Position numbers and translations under genes: made by a program
Notes under the pieces: model-generated
Told to the model about the DNA's origin: nothing
Databases searched by the model: none
What the model saw: only the letters and a program-made list of their open reading frames with translations
Assembly (NCBI GenBank): GCA_028066355.1
Contig: JALCBP010000085.1
Span: forward strand, 1-9,853
Source: UBA1268 sp002694955
Lineage (GTDB): Bacteria; Planctomycetota; Planctomycetia; Pirellulales; UBA1268
Length of the DNA: 9,853 nucleotides
Reading direction: 5' to 3'
Part shown: positions 1 to 6,196 of the stretch, piece by piece
Position numbering within the stretch: position 1 is the first letter of the stretch
How the letters are laid out: the number at the start of each line of letters is the position of its first letter

Positions 1-263
1 CCGAGTTTTGGTGGCTTCATGCTGCGAAGGGTTAAGACAGCGCCCACAGACATGAGGGCAAGCCCAAGCCACCGAGGAGGAGAAACAACCTTTCGGCTTG
101 CGGTCCCCTGCCAAGCATTTGGTGTAATCGAATCGTCTGGTGTTATTTGCGCCGCGAGCACCTTGCTTGAAAAGTCACTTAACGTAAAAGACTCCACCAT
201 CCGAAGCTGGATGCCAATAAAAAATATGATAAGACCGACGAGTAATATTGTGTGACGTCTCAC
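1..263 (-). CDS. Small two-helix membrane protein, partial (C-terminus off the left edge)
   Basis: An open frame on the minus strand runs from a stop at 303-305 to the left edge without interruption. The only possible start before the first hydrophobic segment is a GTG at 261-263, giving 87 visible codons. Residues 5-18 form a hydrophobic helix just after a basic start (RRHT), followed by QLRMVESFTLSDFSSKVL. A Pro/Ser/Arg linker follows, and a second hydrophobic segment spans about residues 65-79 before a basic MKPPK stretch. The helix followed by a Gln-Leu-Arg-x-Val-Glu-Ser-Phe pattern resembles short hypothetical membrane proteins I associate with planctomycetes, but no function can be named. 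It lies 187 bp downstream of the ketosynthase-like gene on the same strand. An ATG at 198-200 would be an alternative start but would lose the first helix. No clear ribosome binding site is visible. Confidence 0.55.
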   Translation of the reverse strand, partial: MRRHTILLVGLIIFFIGIQLRMVESFTLSDFSSKVLAAQITPDDSITPNAWQGTASRKVVSPPRWLGLALMSVGAVLTLRSMKPPKL

Positions 264-450
264 AGGTAGTGTTCCGCGAGTGATTGGGAGTGGGCCCTTG
301 CATTAAATGAGATCGACCTGAGTTATTTCCTGATTCAATCAGGACTGCAGATTGACGGTTATGCCGATTGATACGGATGCAACAAAAAGGATCAGGATTC
401 ACAGCCGTCTGTATCCGCTTAGGGCTAGATCCAGCAGAAAAGGCAATGAA

Positions 451-1719
451 TCAGTCAGCAGTAATGGCCACCGCAGAGGCTTGCCCCATTGTGCTGAAAT
501 TGACGGTAATCGCCGTACGTGGTCGACCTTCCATCGGTGTTTCATGGATGACTTGAATGGGACATGCTGGGTCAGGAGTCTCATAATTACGGGTCGGTGG
601 AATTGTTCCGGATTCGACTGCAAGCACGCTGGCTGCTAATTCCATAAGTCCGCTGCCCGCACCTGCATGGCCGAAGTTGCTCTTTGGTGCAGTCACAGGT
701 GTCTCACCAACAACAGCTGCAATAGCCTGCGCCTCTGCAGCATCCATCGGTCCAGTACTCAGACCGTGTGCGTTGATGTGGCCCAGTTTATCGGTATCAA
801 GGCCGGCTTGTTTCAGCACTGTTCGTAACGCCATTTCGACACCGCGTCCTGCAGGAAGTTTCTCTTGTTTTCGTGGTTCACAGCATGCAGCAGTTGCAAG
901 AATTCGACCACGAATCTGCGCACCACGCTTCTCGGCATGTTCTCTTGATTCGAGAACAAGTACGGCGGCACCCTCACCATTGACAAGCCCATCTCGATGC
1001 AGGTCAAAGGGCCTGCATGCTGATTCAAAGTCATCGCCCCGCTTTGAGAGCGACGCATTTCCTCGGGCAACCAGTGCAGTTGGGTGTAATCGACTTCCGG
1101 TACCACCGGCTAGCATGATGTCAGCCCAGCCTCGTTGTATAACAGAGACAGCTTCTGAGACAGCCAGCAGACTTGAAACATCACCCAGCACAATTGTGTT
1201 ATTTGGACCCCGAGCATCCTGTGCAATTGCAATGTGTGACGCTGTCATATTGGGGAGGTGCTTCAGTAGCCAGAGTGGTTGTAATTCTTCCTGTATCGCT
1301 TCAGACCACTGGTCATAAGAGAATGTGCCATCAGCAGTTTTGGCACGGCGGTAGGTCGTTTCAAGGTCATCAAGATCCGCATAGATCATGTCATTACCAA
1401 AGACTACACCAAAACGTTCTGGATCAACGCGTTCACTTGCTACGCCAGCATCGGCCATCGCAAGGTCTGCTGCTGCAAAACCGAATTGAATATCCCGACT
1501 CATGACCTTCAAGCTTTTTCGCGGCCGCACATAGAGTTTGGGATCGAAACTGGGCACCTGTCCACCAAAACGAACAGTAAGACCATGTGCGTCAAAAAGA
1601 TCAATAGGCCGAATACCATTCTCGCCTTCAAGGAGCGCATGCCAAAAGTTATCAGCACCAATTCCTATGGGGCTGATGACTCCGACACCAGTAATGACAA
1701 CATCTGATTTATTCTGCAT
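451..1719 (-). CDS. Beta-ketoacyl-ACP synthase-like protein lacking the catalytic Cys
   Basis: This 422-residue protein is a FabF/KAS II-type thiolase-fold ketosynthase by length and motifs: VVITGVGVISPIG at the N-terminus, IQRGWADIMLAGG after the nucleophile elbow, INAHGLSTGPMDAAEAQA with a catalytic His (H318), and APKSNFGHAGAGSG with the conserved Lys (K346) and second His (H351). The nucleophile position, normally Cys in a TAC[ST]S-like context, is Asp here (D180, in VLGDVSS; codon at 1180-1182). The C-terminal Gly-Phe-Gly-Gly gating loop is replaced by FSTMGQAS. Condensing enzymes need the Cys to hold the acyl chain, so this may be a chain-length-factor or decarboxylase-like partner subunit, as in KS-beta and KSQ proteins where the residue is usually Gln. 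No ACP or active partner ketosynthase is in the window. The start at 1719 matches the family N-terminus. An in-frame ATG at 1786-1788 has a better Shine-Dalgarno (AGGA, six bases upstream) and would add 23 residues. It lies downstream of the nuclease gene and could share its transcript. Confidence 0.9.
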   Translation of the reverse strand: MQNKSDVVITGVGVISPIGIGADNFWHALLEGENGIRPIDLFDAHGLTVRFGGQVPSFDPKLYVRPRKSLKVMSRDIQFGFAAADLAMADAGVASERVDPERFGVVFGNDMIYADLDDLETTYRRAKTADGTFSYDQWSEAIQEELQPLWLLKHLPNMTASHIAIAQDARGPNNTIVLGDVSSLLAVSEAVSVIQRGWADIMLAGGTGSRLHPTALVARGNASLSKRGDDFESACRPFDLHRDGLVNGEGAAVLVLESREHAEKRGAQIRGRILATAACCEPRKQEKLPAGRGVEMALRTVLKQAGLDTDKLGHINAHGLSTGPMDAAEAQAIAAVVGETPVTAPKSNFGHAGAGSGLMELAASVLAVESGTIPPTRNYETPDPACPIQVIHETPMEGRPRTAITVNFSTMGQASAVAITAD

Positions 1720-1806
1720 TGTTTGACTAGCATTAGAATATCGGATGCCGACAAAAAAGAACTCAAGTCGACTCGCAAGCGCCTGCATAAATCGTCCTGA
1801 ATGGAG

Positions 1807-2322
1807 TTATTGCCGGGGATGGGTGGCCCTCCAGGTAGCCGGCCGAACTGGATCGGCCGTTTTCCACAGGCCAATCCGAGCTTTTTTGGCATCGTTCTCT
1901 GCTGCTACGAGATCAGCAGGTGGTGAATAGCGATCAAAGACCCAAGCATGCCCCTCGGCAACTAGTTCCCGGTTAATGTTCCTGCCATCCACCCAGAGAG
2001 TCGCGAGAAGACGATCATATTGATCACGACCCGTCGGTGTCATGTCAATGAATTCATTTTTTAACTTCTGAGCGAGTGACTGACGAGCTGTTTTCCCATA
2101 AGGCTGCCGGTACTCTGGAGCATCAATATCTGCAAGTCGAATTTTTTCGACATGACCACTCTGATTAACAATTGTTACAGTGTCGCCGTCGTGAACTTTT
2201 TGAACAGTCCATGTTGTCTTGGGTAAAGAAGATGTGTCTCGCTGACGACGACACTCACCAATTGTCACGATGGGGACAAGAAGAGCGAGTGCACTGATAA
2301 ATTTATAGAGTTTTGAATACAT
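1807..2322 (-). CDS. Thermonuclease-like (SNase-domain) exported protein
   Basis: The 171-residue protein has one staphylococcal-nuclease-type OB-fold domain, about residues 38-154. The family signature is complete: HDGDTV (D45, D47, T48), KIRLADIDAPE (R62, D67, E70) and YDRLLATLW (R104). R62, E70 and R104 match the catalytic Arg35, Glu43 and Arg87 of the Staphylococcus enzyme, and a GLW near the C-terminus is also typical. The family cleaves DNA and RNA phosphodiester bonds in a calcium-dependent way, so an active enzyme is expected. Residues 8-22 form a hydrophobic export signal or anchor. A Cys follows at position 24, but Glu at -1 makes lipoprotein processing unlikely. The protein would act in the periplasm or outside the cell, for example in nutrient scavenging or DNA turnover. 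The start codon has only weak purine-rich sequence ahead of it (GGTGA). The stop lies 87 bp from the chosen start of the ketosynthase-like gene, or 18 bp from its longer alternative. Confidence 0.9.
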   Translation of the reverse strand: MYSKLYKFISALALLVPIVTIGECRRQRDTSSLPKTTWTVQKVHDGDTVTIVNQSGHVEKIRLADIDAPEYRQPYGKTARQSLAQKLKNEFIDMTPTGRDQYDRLLATLWVDGRNINRELVAEGHAWVFDRYSPPADLVAAENDAKKARIGLWKTADPVRPATWRATHPRQ

Positions 2323-2423
2323 TCACCGCCGCCAGAGAAAACTCCTTGGAACGATGCAGTTCCTTTTAGCATCATGCCAAACTACAGGTGGGACGTCTGC
2401 GTCTGCTTGACAAATCAAGAGCC

Positions 2424-2466
2424 GTGTACAAAGAAGAACAGTGTACAAAGGAAAAAGCGGTGTACA
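2424..2466. repeat. Three GTGTACA motifs in an intergenic region
   Basis: GTGTACA occurs at 2424-2430, 2441-2447 and 2460-2466, with starts 17 and 19 bp apart. The first two copies extend to GTGTACAAAG and the third to GTGTACACAG. The core TGTACA is palindromic. The array lies just after the stop of the 266-aa gene and about 100-145 bp upstream of the nuclease start, so it could be an operator array for the nuclease transcript. No promoter hexamers could be placed with confidence. Confidence 0.5.
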
Positions 2467-2480
2467 CAGGCAGTTTATGC

Positions 2481-3281
2481 TTATGAGGGGCGGCCGCCTG
2501 GTGGCCCCCGACGCCCTGGAGGTCCACCACCTCGGCTGGGTTCCATGCCAAGTTGCTCACGACGCTCGTTCATAGCGCGTCTGTATTCAGTGCGCTGGGC
2601 TCTTTCATCTGGAGACGAGTTGTCAAGGCGGCGCTTCATCCATTCGTTCCGGGTATCTTCCGTTCGCTGTCCACCACGCCCTCCGGGACCTGACCCACCA
2701 CCCGCGTTTGGTCCACGCCCTCCGCCTTCTTGTCCAGCACCACCATTTCGACCGTTCTCCGCAGTCTGGCCGTTCGCATTGGCTTGCTCACGGGCAGCCC
2801 TTTCAGCTGCCCATCGTTCTCGACGCTCTTTGTTACGAGCCTCTTCAGCTTTTATTCGTCTGTCCATTTCAGCTTGGCGTTGCCCAGGCGGAAGTGCAAA
2901 ATATGACTGGGTTGCTGCACGTTCACGGGCAGTAAACAATCGCCCCATATCTTGGCGAATTTGACCACGATATTTTTCAGGGACGTCTCTAAATTTTTGG
3001 AACCACTCGCCCATATCTGGGCCTGAAGATCCATAAGGAATTTCATTTCGAGCAACTTTTGCAAGACGGGCCACTTCTTCATCAACCATTGAATGAAGTT
3101 CAGCAACAACCTCAGGCTGTGAGAATTCACCACCCCACCACGCACCGATAAGAATAAGTAGCACGATACATGTACCAGCTACAGCAACACGAGATAGCAA
3201 CTTTTGTTTCGAGCGGCTTTTGCCGGCTTGCTGGCTCACAGCAGCACGGATTGAATCCCGAGTTTTTGATGAAGCACTCAT
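2481..3281 (-). CDS. Single-pass membrane protein with Gly/Pro/Arg-rich tail, unknown function
   Basis: I do not recognise a named family for this 266-residue protein. A basic Ser/Lys/Arg-rich cytoplasmic N-terminus (residues 1-31) precedes one transmembrane helix (about 32-49, ending AWWGG). Next comes a helical, charged segment with a YFALPPGQRQAEMDRRI motif, an Arg/Glu/Ala-rich probable coiled coil (KAEEARNKERRERW), and a low-complexity Gly/Asn/Pro-rich linker. A short second helical motif follows (NEWMKRRLDNSSPDERAQRTEYRRAMNERREQLG), and the end is a Gly/Pro/Arg tail. The FALPP and SPDERAQ-type helices resemble those I associate with planctomycete hypothetical proteins, and they suggest an elongated exported region. 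The start is supported by AGGA seven bases upstream (3289-3292). The first codons lie inside the 55-bp stretch duplicated across the assembly gap, but the reading frame is intact. Confidence 0.75.
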   Translation of the reverse strand: MSASSKTRDSIRAAVSQQAGKSRSKQKLLSRVAVAGTCIVLLILIGAWWGGEFSQPEVVAELHSMVDEEVARLAKVARNEIPYGSSGPDMGEWFQKFRDVPEKYRGQIRQDMGRLFTARERAATQSYFALPPGQRQAEMDRRIKAEEARNKERRERWAAERAAREQANANGQTAENGRNGGAGQEGGGRGPNAGGGSGPGGRGGQRTEDTRNEWMKRRLDNSSPDERAQRTEYRRAMNERREQLGMEPSRGGGPPGRRGPPGGRPS

Positions 3282-3319
3282 GCCCTGTTCCTAAAAAGTC
3301 ATTCAGAAAATGGTATACG
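3265..3319. repeat. Left copy of a 55-bp direct repeat flanking the gap
   Basis: These 55 bases are identical to 3420-3474. They contain the first five codons and the upstream region of the 266-aa gene. An exact repeat touching both sides of a run of Ns is what an unmerged contig overlap looks like. Confidence 0.9.
3289..3292 (-). promoter_or_regulatory. Shine-Dalgarno site for the 266-aa membrane protein
   Basis: Read on the minus strand this is AGGA, seven bases before the ATG at 3279-3281. It supports that start. The same site appears again in the duplicated flank on the other side of the gap (3444-3447). Confidence 0.6.
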
Positions 3320-3419
3320 NNNNNNNNNNNNNNNNNNNNNNNNNNNNNNNNNNNNNNNNNNNNNNNNNNNNNNNNNNNNNNNNNNNNNNNNNNNNNNNNN
3401 NNNNNNNNNNNNNNNNNNN
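3320..3419. other. Assembly gap of exactly 100 N
   Basis: The run of 100 Ns is a conventional placeholder length for a scaffold join of unknown size. Both flanks end in the same 55-bp sequence, so the true gap size may be zero or negative. No gene can be called across it. Confidence 0.98.
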
Positions 3420-3474
3420 TTTGATGAAGCACTCATGCCCTGTTCCTAAAAAGTCATTCAGAAAATGGTATACG
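3420..3474. repeat. Right copy of the 55-bp direct repeat flanking the gap
   Basis: This stretch is identical to 3265-3319. If the two contigs are merged on this overlap, the sequence from 3475 onward becomes the direct upstream region of the 266-aa gene. Confidence 0.9.
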
Positions 3475-3494
3475 TTTCAAATGGTATACGCTTC
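3463..3494. repeat. Tandem pair of 16-bp units (AAATGGTATACG[TC]TTC)
   Basis: Unit one is 3463-3478 and unit two 3479-3494, differing at one base. Each contains the palindrome GTATAC. A related hairpin, ATGGTA-ATAA-TACCAT, lies at 3556-3571. If the gap is an artefact, the pair sits about 25-55 bp upstream of the Shine-Dalgarno site of the 266-aa gene, a reasonable place for an operator. The rest of the 3282-3624 intergenic stretch shows no gene. Confidence 0.45.
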
Positions 3495-3555
3495 GAACAC
3501 GCCTTTATACGAGAAGTCCAAAGAATGAAACGATTCAGCCAAGAAAAAGTTCTGA

Positions 3556-3571
3556 ATGGTAATAATACCAT
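3556..3571 (-). terminator. Weak hairpin downstream of the GH10-like gene
   Basis: The inverted repeat ATGGTA/TACCAT has a 6-bp A/T-rich stem and a 4-base loop. On the minus strand it comes about 55-70 bases after the GH10-like stop, and a run of five Ts follows about eight bases later. The stem is short and the T-run is displaced, so termination is only possible. It may instead be part of the ATGGTAT motif family seen at 3463-3494. Confidence 0.25.
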
Positions 3572-3624
3572 CAAAAATACCTAAAAAAGAGATCAGTTTG
3601 GAATTTTGACAGCCCGCGTTTTGA

Positions 3625-5445
3625 TTATAACTCAACAACAAGTGGCCCATTATCGGCTACATGAGTCCACATCTGTGTAGTGGATGTTCCATTCACCGAA
3701 ACAGTAATTTCATAGTCGCCGAAGAATGCTTTGGTTTCTACCTCTCCCTTCGTGTCCGTCTGCAAATCCGTATTCGTGGCCCACTTTTCGTGTACAAGTT
3801 CTTGCCATATTTTGACAGCGGGTCGTTCAGTCCAATCTTTCCGGATGAGAGTTCCCTCTGGTTTCCAGTGATAGCCAGCCCAGAATCCCCAATTGATGAA
3901 GCCCGTCATCTTCGGATGACTAAATGAAAGTGTCAGTACATCTCGTAGATAATCGGCATGCAGTTCGTCATCGTTGCAGACAAAGTCATATTCAGTCACA
4001 ACAAGTCGATCGACAAGTGGTGCAAAGCGTTCGTAGCGTCTCCAGAGATCTTCCATGCCTCGCAGGTTGTTAATTGAAAAGTGACTTTGGAAGCCAATCC
4101 CATCTGCTCTTGACGATGCCTGCTCTTGGAACGTTTTCATAAAAGCAAAAAATTTATCTTCTCGAGTATTGTCAAAGAGAGCTTCGTTGATGATCAATCG
4201 CGCAGATGTCATCATCCGCTGTTCAGTAAAAAGCTTTGAGTAGATTGAGGATCCAAAGACATCGCGAAGATCTTTTTGAAACCGAATGGGATGATTGATG
4301 GCGTCCCATTCATGGATGAAATCTTTGGTTTTATGAAGAACATATTGCTCGTGCGCACGTATAGATGAGAGGATCTTTTCAGGTTCACCAGCTGCGACAA
4401 AAGCGTTACTCCATGGTTGCAGGTTTCCCCAGACAAGCGTGTGCCCTCGCATGGGGAGTTGTCGATCATATGCCCATTTCAATGTGTTTGTCAGATCAGA
4501 GAGAAGCTGGTTCGCATAGTTTCCATCTTTTGCATGAGGGGTGTGTTGCGGTATCAGGGCAGGTACAGGAACAAGTGCGTGAAAAAGGTCTTCAAATGTT
4601 TGCCGGTACCGAATGGCATCTGGGCTGATGTCATCAACAAGACGAACCTGAAAAGTGCTCCCAAAACCAAAAGCATGACGATGCATTCGTATCCGTACGT
4701 CAGCTTGCGGAATAGCATGTCCATCTACATCGAGCACACGAACAATGAGCGGAGATGTCCGGTGTTCGTTTATGCGCGCTTCTGCTTCTTTCCGCCAGGG
4801 AGCATCTGGTTCACGCCCCTGATACCCAGCTTCCATCATGGGTAGTCGTGACATGTCAAAACCAGATGGTGCTACATAAAGACGGACATCCTCGATTTCA
4901 ATACGTTGCGGTTGAAGGTCAAAACTGAGGCGAATTTTTCCTGTGCCTGTGGCAACCGATTTGGCTGCTCGAAATGGGTGAAAGTACCATCCCCACTCAC
5001 GACCAATTGTGCCTTTGTGGTACAGAGCTGTTTGCCGAAGTGTCTCTCGGTCACCGATGTGAATAAGGACTCGTCCGGGGCGTGGTTCATTTGCATTGTT
5101 GTCTACATCAACTATACGACATCGGACTGCAACAAAGCCGACCTCATCCTCTTTAAGCGGGGTATCGAATGTTTTTGAGAAGGCTAGTTTATGCCCCTTT
5201 TTAAGAGTTGCCGTTGACTCTGCTAACCAAACAAAGCCATCACCCGCAGGTAATTTTTTGAAATGACCTGTTTCTACTAGTGATGGTAATGTTTTAGGAA
5301 GACCGCTTTCGAGAATCTGAGTGAGTTCATCAGGAAGAAAAGGTAACGATTGCGCGGTGCAGGTGGTGCCTGATATAAAAAAGTAACCAAGAATCATTAC
5401 GGCCCAGAATGAGCGATGAAGAATGATTCCAAGGGTTCCATTCAT
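3625..5445 (-). CDS. Secreted GH10-like protein with altered active site
   Basis: This 606-residue exported protein belongs to the glycoside hydrolase family 10 fold, whose usual members are endo-1,4-beta-xylanases. After a signal peptide (residues 1 to about 31, ending CTA-QS) there is a beta-rich, probable carbohydrate-binding domain (about 70-195). A short beta segment ending RIRMHRHAFGFGSTFQ leads into the barrel (about 260-555), which holds MRGHTLVWG, WDAINHP, VVTEYDF and GFINWGFWAGYHW. A C-terminal beta domain follows (GDYEITVSVNG). The nucleophile Glu is present (E485, TEYD). The acid/base Glu expected in WDxxNE is His (H385, codon 4291-4293), and the usual PEN-x-x-KW substrate-site motif is replaced around ALVPVPALIPQH. 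It may therefore be a non-hydrolytic binder or have changed chemistry. The start at 5443-5445 is chosen for a GGAG six bases upstream and a good signal peptide. An upstream in-frame ATG at 5500-5502 has no such site. It is divergent from the lipoprotein-lyase pair. Confidence 0.88.
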   Translation of the reverse strand: MNGTLGIILHRSFWAVMILGYFFISGTTCTAQSLPFLPDELTQILESGLPKTLPSLVETGHFKKLPAGDGFVWLAESTATLKKGHKLAFSKTFDTPLKEDEVGFVAVRCRIVDVDNNANEPRPGRVLIHIGDRETLRQTALYHKGTIGREWGWYFHPFRAAKSVATGTGKIRLSFDLQPQRIEIEDVRLYVAPSGFDMSRLPMMEAGYQGREPDAPWRKEAEARINEHRTSPLIVRVLDVDGHAIPQADVRIRMHRHAFGFGSTFQVRLVDDISPDAIRYRQTFEDLFHALVPVPALIPQHTPHAKDGNYANQLLSDLTNTLKWAYDRQLPMRGHTLVWGNLQPWSNAFVAAGEPEKILSSIRAHEQYVLHKTKDFIHEWDAINHPIRFQKDLRDVFGSSIYSKLFTEQRMMTSARLIINEALFDNTREDKFFAFMKTFQEQASSRADGIGFQSHFSINNLRGMEDLWRRYERFAPLVDRLVVTEYDFVCNDDELHADYLRDVLTLSFSHPKMTGFINWGFWAGYHWKPEGTLIRKDWTERPAVKIWQELVHEKWATNTDLQTDTKGEVETKAFFGDYEITVSVNGTSTTQMWTHVADNGPLVVEL

Positions 5446-5451
5446 CAGTTT

Positions 5452-5455
5452 CTCC
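5452..5455 (-). promoter_or_regulatory. Shine-Dalgarno site fixing the GH10-like start
   Basis: Read on the minus strand this is GGAG, six bases before the ATG at 5443-5445. It decides between that start and the longer one at 5502, which lacks a comparable site. Confidence 0.7.
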
Positions 5456-5608
5456 AAATGATAAAAATGAGGAAATTGGTTTTGGTCTGTGTAAAAAATC
5501 ATTTGTGTTGCAGCACGTAGCTTCTCTATGTGAGTCGTTGTTTTTCATGACTTTACGATGATGGATGATTTTAAAAAACCAAGGTACCATAAGAAAGAAC
5601 GATCAAAT

Positions 5609-5612
5609 GGAG
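5609..5612 (+). promoter_or_regulatory. Shine-Dalgarno site fixing the lipoprotein start
   Basis: GGAG lies six bases before the ATG at 5619-5621 and overlaps the earlier in-frame ATG at 5607-5609. This favours 5619 as the true start. Confidence 0.65.
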
Positions 5613-5618
5613 TCAGAA

Positions 5619-6128
5619 ATGAAAAAAGAAAATACATTTAAATATCTTAATTTTACCCATCTGTTTTTCGTGTGTGTTGTGTTGACAGCGTGTGCAGTAA
5701 GGGGGCTGGCTGAACCGACGGACCAAGTGAATCAGCAAGAAGTCAACGACGAAGAAAAAATCCAACAGAAGGCCAGGGAAGAATATGCAGGCCTATGGCG
5801 GATCGAAACAATTACTTCGAAAGGCGATACAACAGAACCAGATAAACGAATTACTATTGATAACAAGACGGATGGAACATGGGTCTTGTTCATAGATGGC
5901 AAGGAGCTTAGCAGCGGTACAAATTCTTTTGCTCCGCTTTGTGATCCAAAGGAAATTGATATTTCTATTACAGGTGGTGAAGGCCAAGGAAAAGTTCTTC
6001 AGGGAATTTATGAGATTGAGGAGTCGATCCAGCGACTCTGTTTTCGAGGTGGTGGTGGTTCGCGACCAGATAGTTTTGAGTCATTTTATGGTGACGAAAG
6101 TATTGTCGTAACTTTTATTCGTGAGTAA
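5619..6128 (+). CDS. TIGR03067-type lipoprotein
   Basis: The 169-residue product starts MKKENTFKY, then has a hydrophobic stretch and a classic lipobox, VVLTAC with the lipidated Cys at 25, so it is probably a membrane-anchored lipoprotein. After a short Gln/Glu-rich linker, residues about 55-169 match the planctomycete domain known as TIGR03067. The matching elements are an opening GLWRIE, a central strand with DGKEL, a CDPKEIDI segment, then GKVLQGIYEIEES, an LCFR strand, RPDSFES and a terminal VVTFIRE. The function of that domain is not established. Start choice rests on GGAG six bases upstream. In-frame ATGs at 5607 and 5565 are possible, but their extra residues would sit before the signal peptide. 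The lyase gene follows 68 bp later on the same strand, so co-transcription is likely, and the lipoprotein may serve the same substrate or envelope location. Confidence 0.82.
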   Translation: MKKENTFKYLNFTHLFFVCVVLTACAVRGLAEPTDQVNQQEVNDEEKIQQKAREEYAGLWRIETITSKGDTTEPDKRITIDNKTDGTWVLFIDGKELSSGTNSFAPLCDPKEIDISITGGEGQGKVLQGIYEIEESIQRLCFRGGGGSRPDSFESFYGDESIVVTFIRE

Positions 6129-6196
6129 CTGCTCACTAATTGTGTCCAAGGTGTATCACTATGTGATATGCGATTGAAAAGAAAGCATATGCAGGA

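Larger units (their letters stand above)
5446..5618. promoter_or_regulatory. Divergent intergenic region, presumed promoters both ways
   Basis: These 173 bp separate the GH10-like gene (minus) from the lipoprotein-lyase pair (plus), so promoters for both should lie here or in the adjacent leaders. The region is A/T-rich. I could not place convincing -35/-10 hexamers or an operator, and the call rests on gene orientation alone. Confidence 0.45.

Noticed and set aside
329..343. Palindrome CCTGATTCAATCAGG downstream of the ketosynthase-like gene
   Set aside because: The stem is 6-7 bp with a loop of 1-3 bases and no T-run in either direction, so it is not a convincing terminator, and one copy alone does not support an operator.
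677..1318. 213-aa open frame on the plus strand
   Set aside because: It lies wholly opposite the ketosynthase-like gene, is Ser/Cys/Arg-rich with no domain pattern, and is a mirror of that coding frame.
2251..2322. Lipoprotein signal in the nuclease (Cys at residue 24)
   Set aside because: The residue before the Cys is Glu, which does not fit the lipobox rule of a small residue at -1.
2407..2435. TTGACA as a plus-strand -35 box
   Set aside because: The hexamer 17 bp downstream (AAAGAA) is a poor -10, and no plus-strand gene follows.
2424..2466. CRISPR-like array
   Set aside because: The repeats are only 7-10 bp and the intervals about 10 bp, far too short for repeats and spacers.
2374..2964. 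196-aa open frame on the plus strand
   Set aside because: It is Pro/Arg/Ser-rich only because it is antisense to the Gly/Pro/Arg-rich tail of the 266-aa gene.
3127..3528. Open frames that span the N run
   Set aside because: They are open only because Ns contain no stop codons.
5476..5582. TTGGTTTT / AAAACCAA inverted repeat in the divergent region
   Set aside because: Eight A/T-rich bases about 90 bp apart are expected by chance in such a region.
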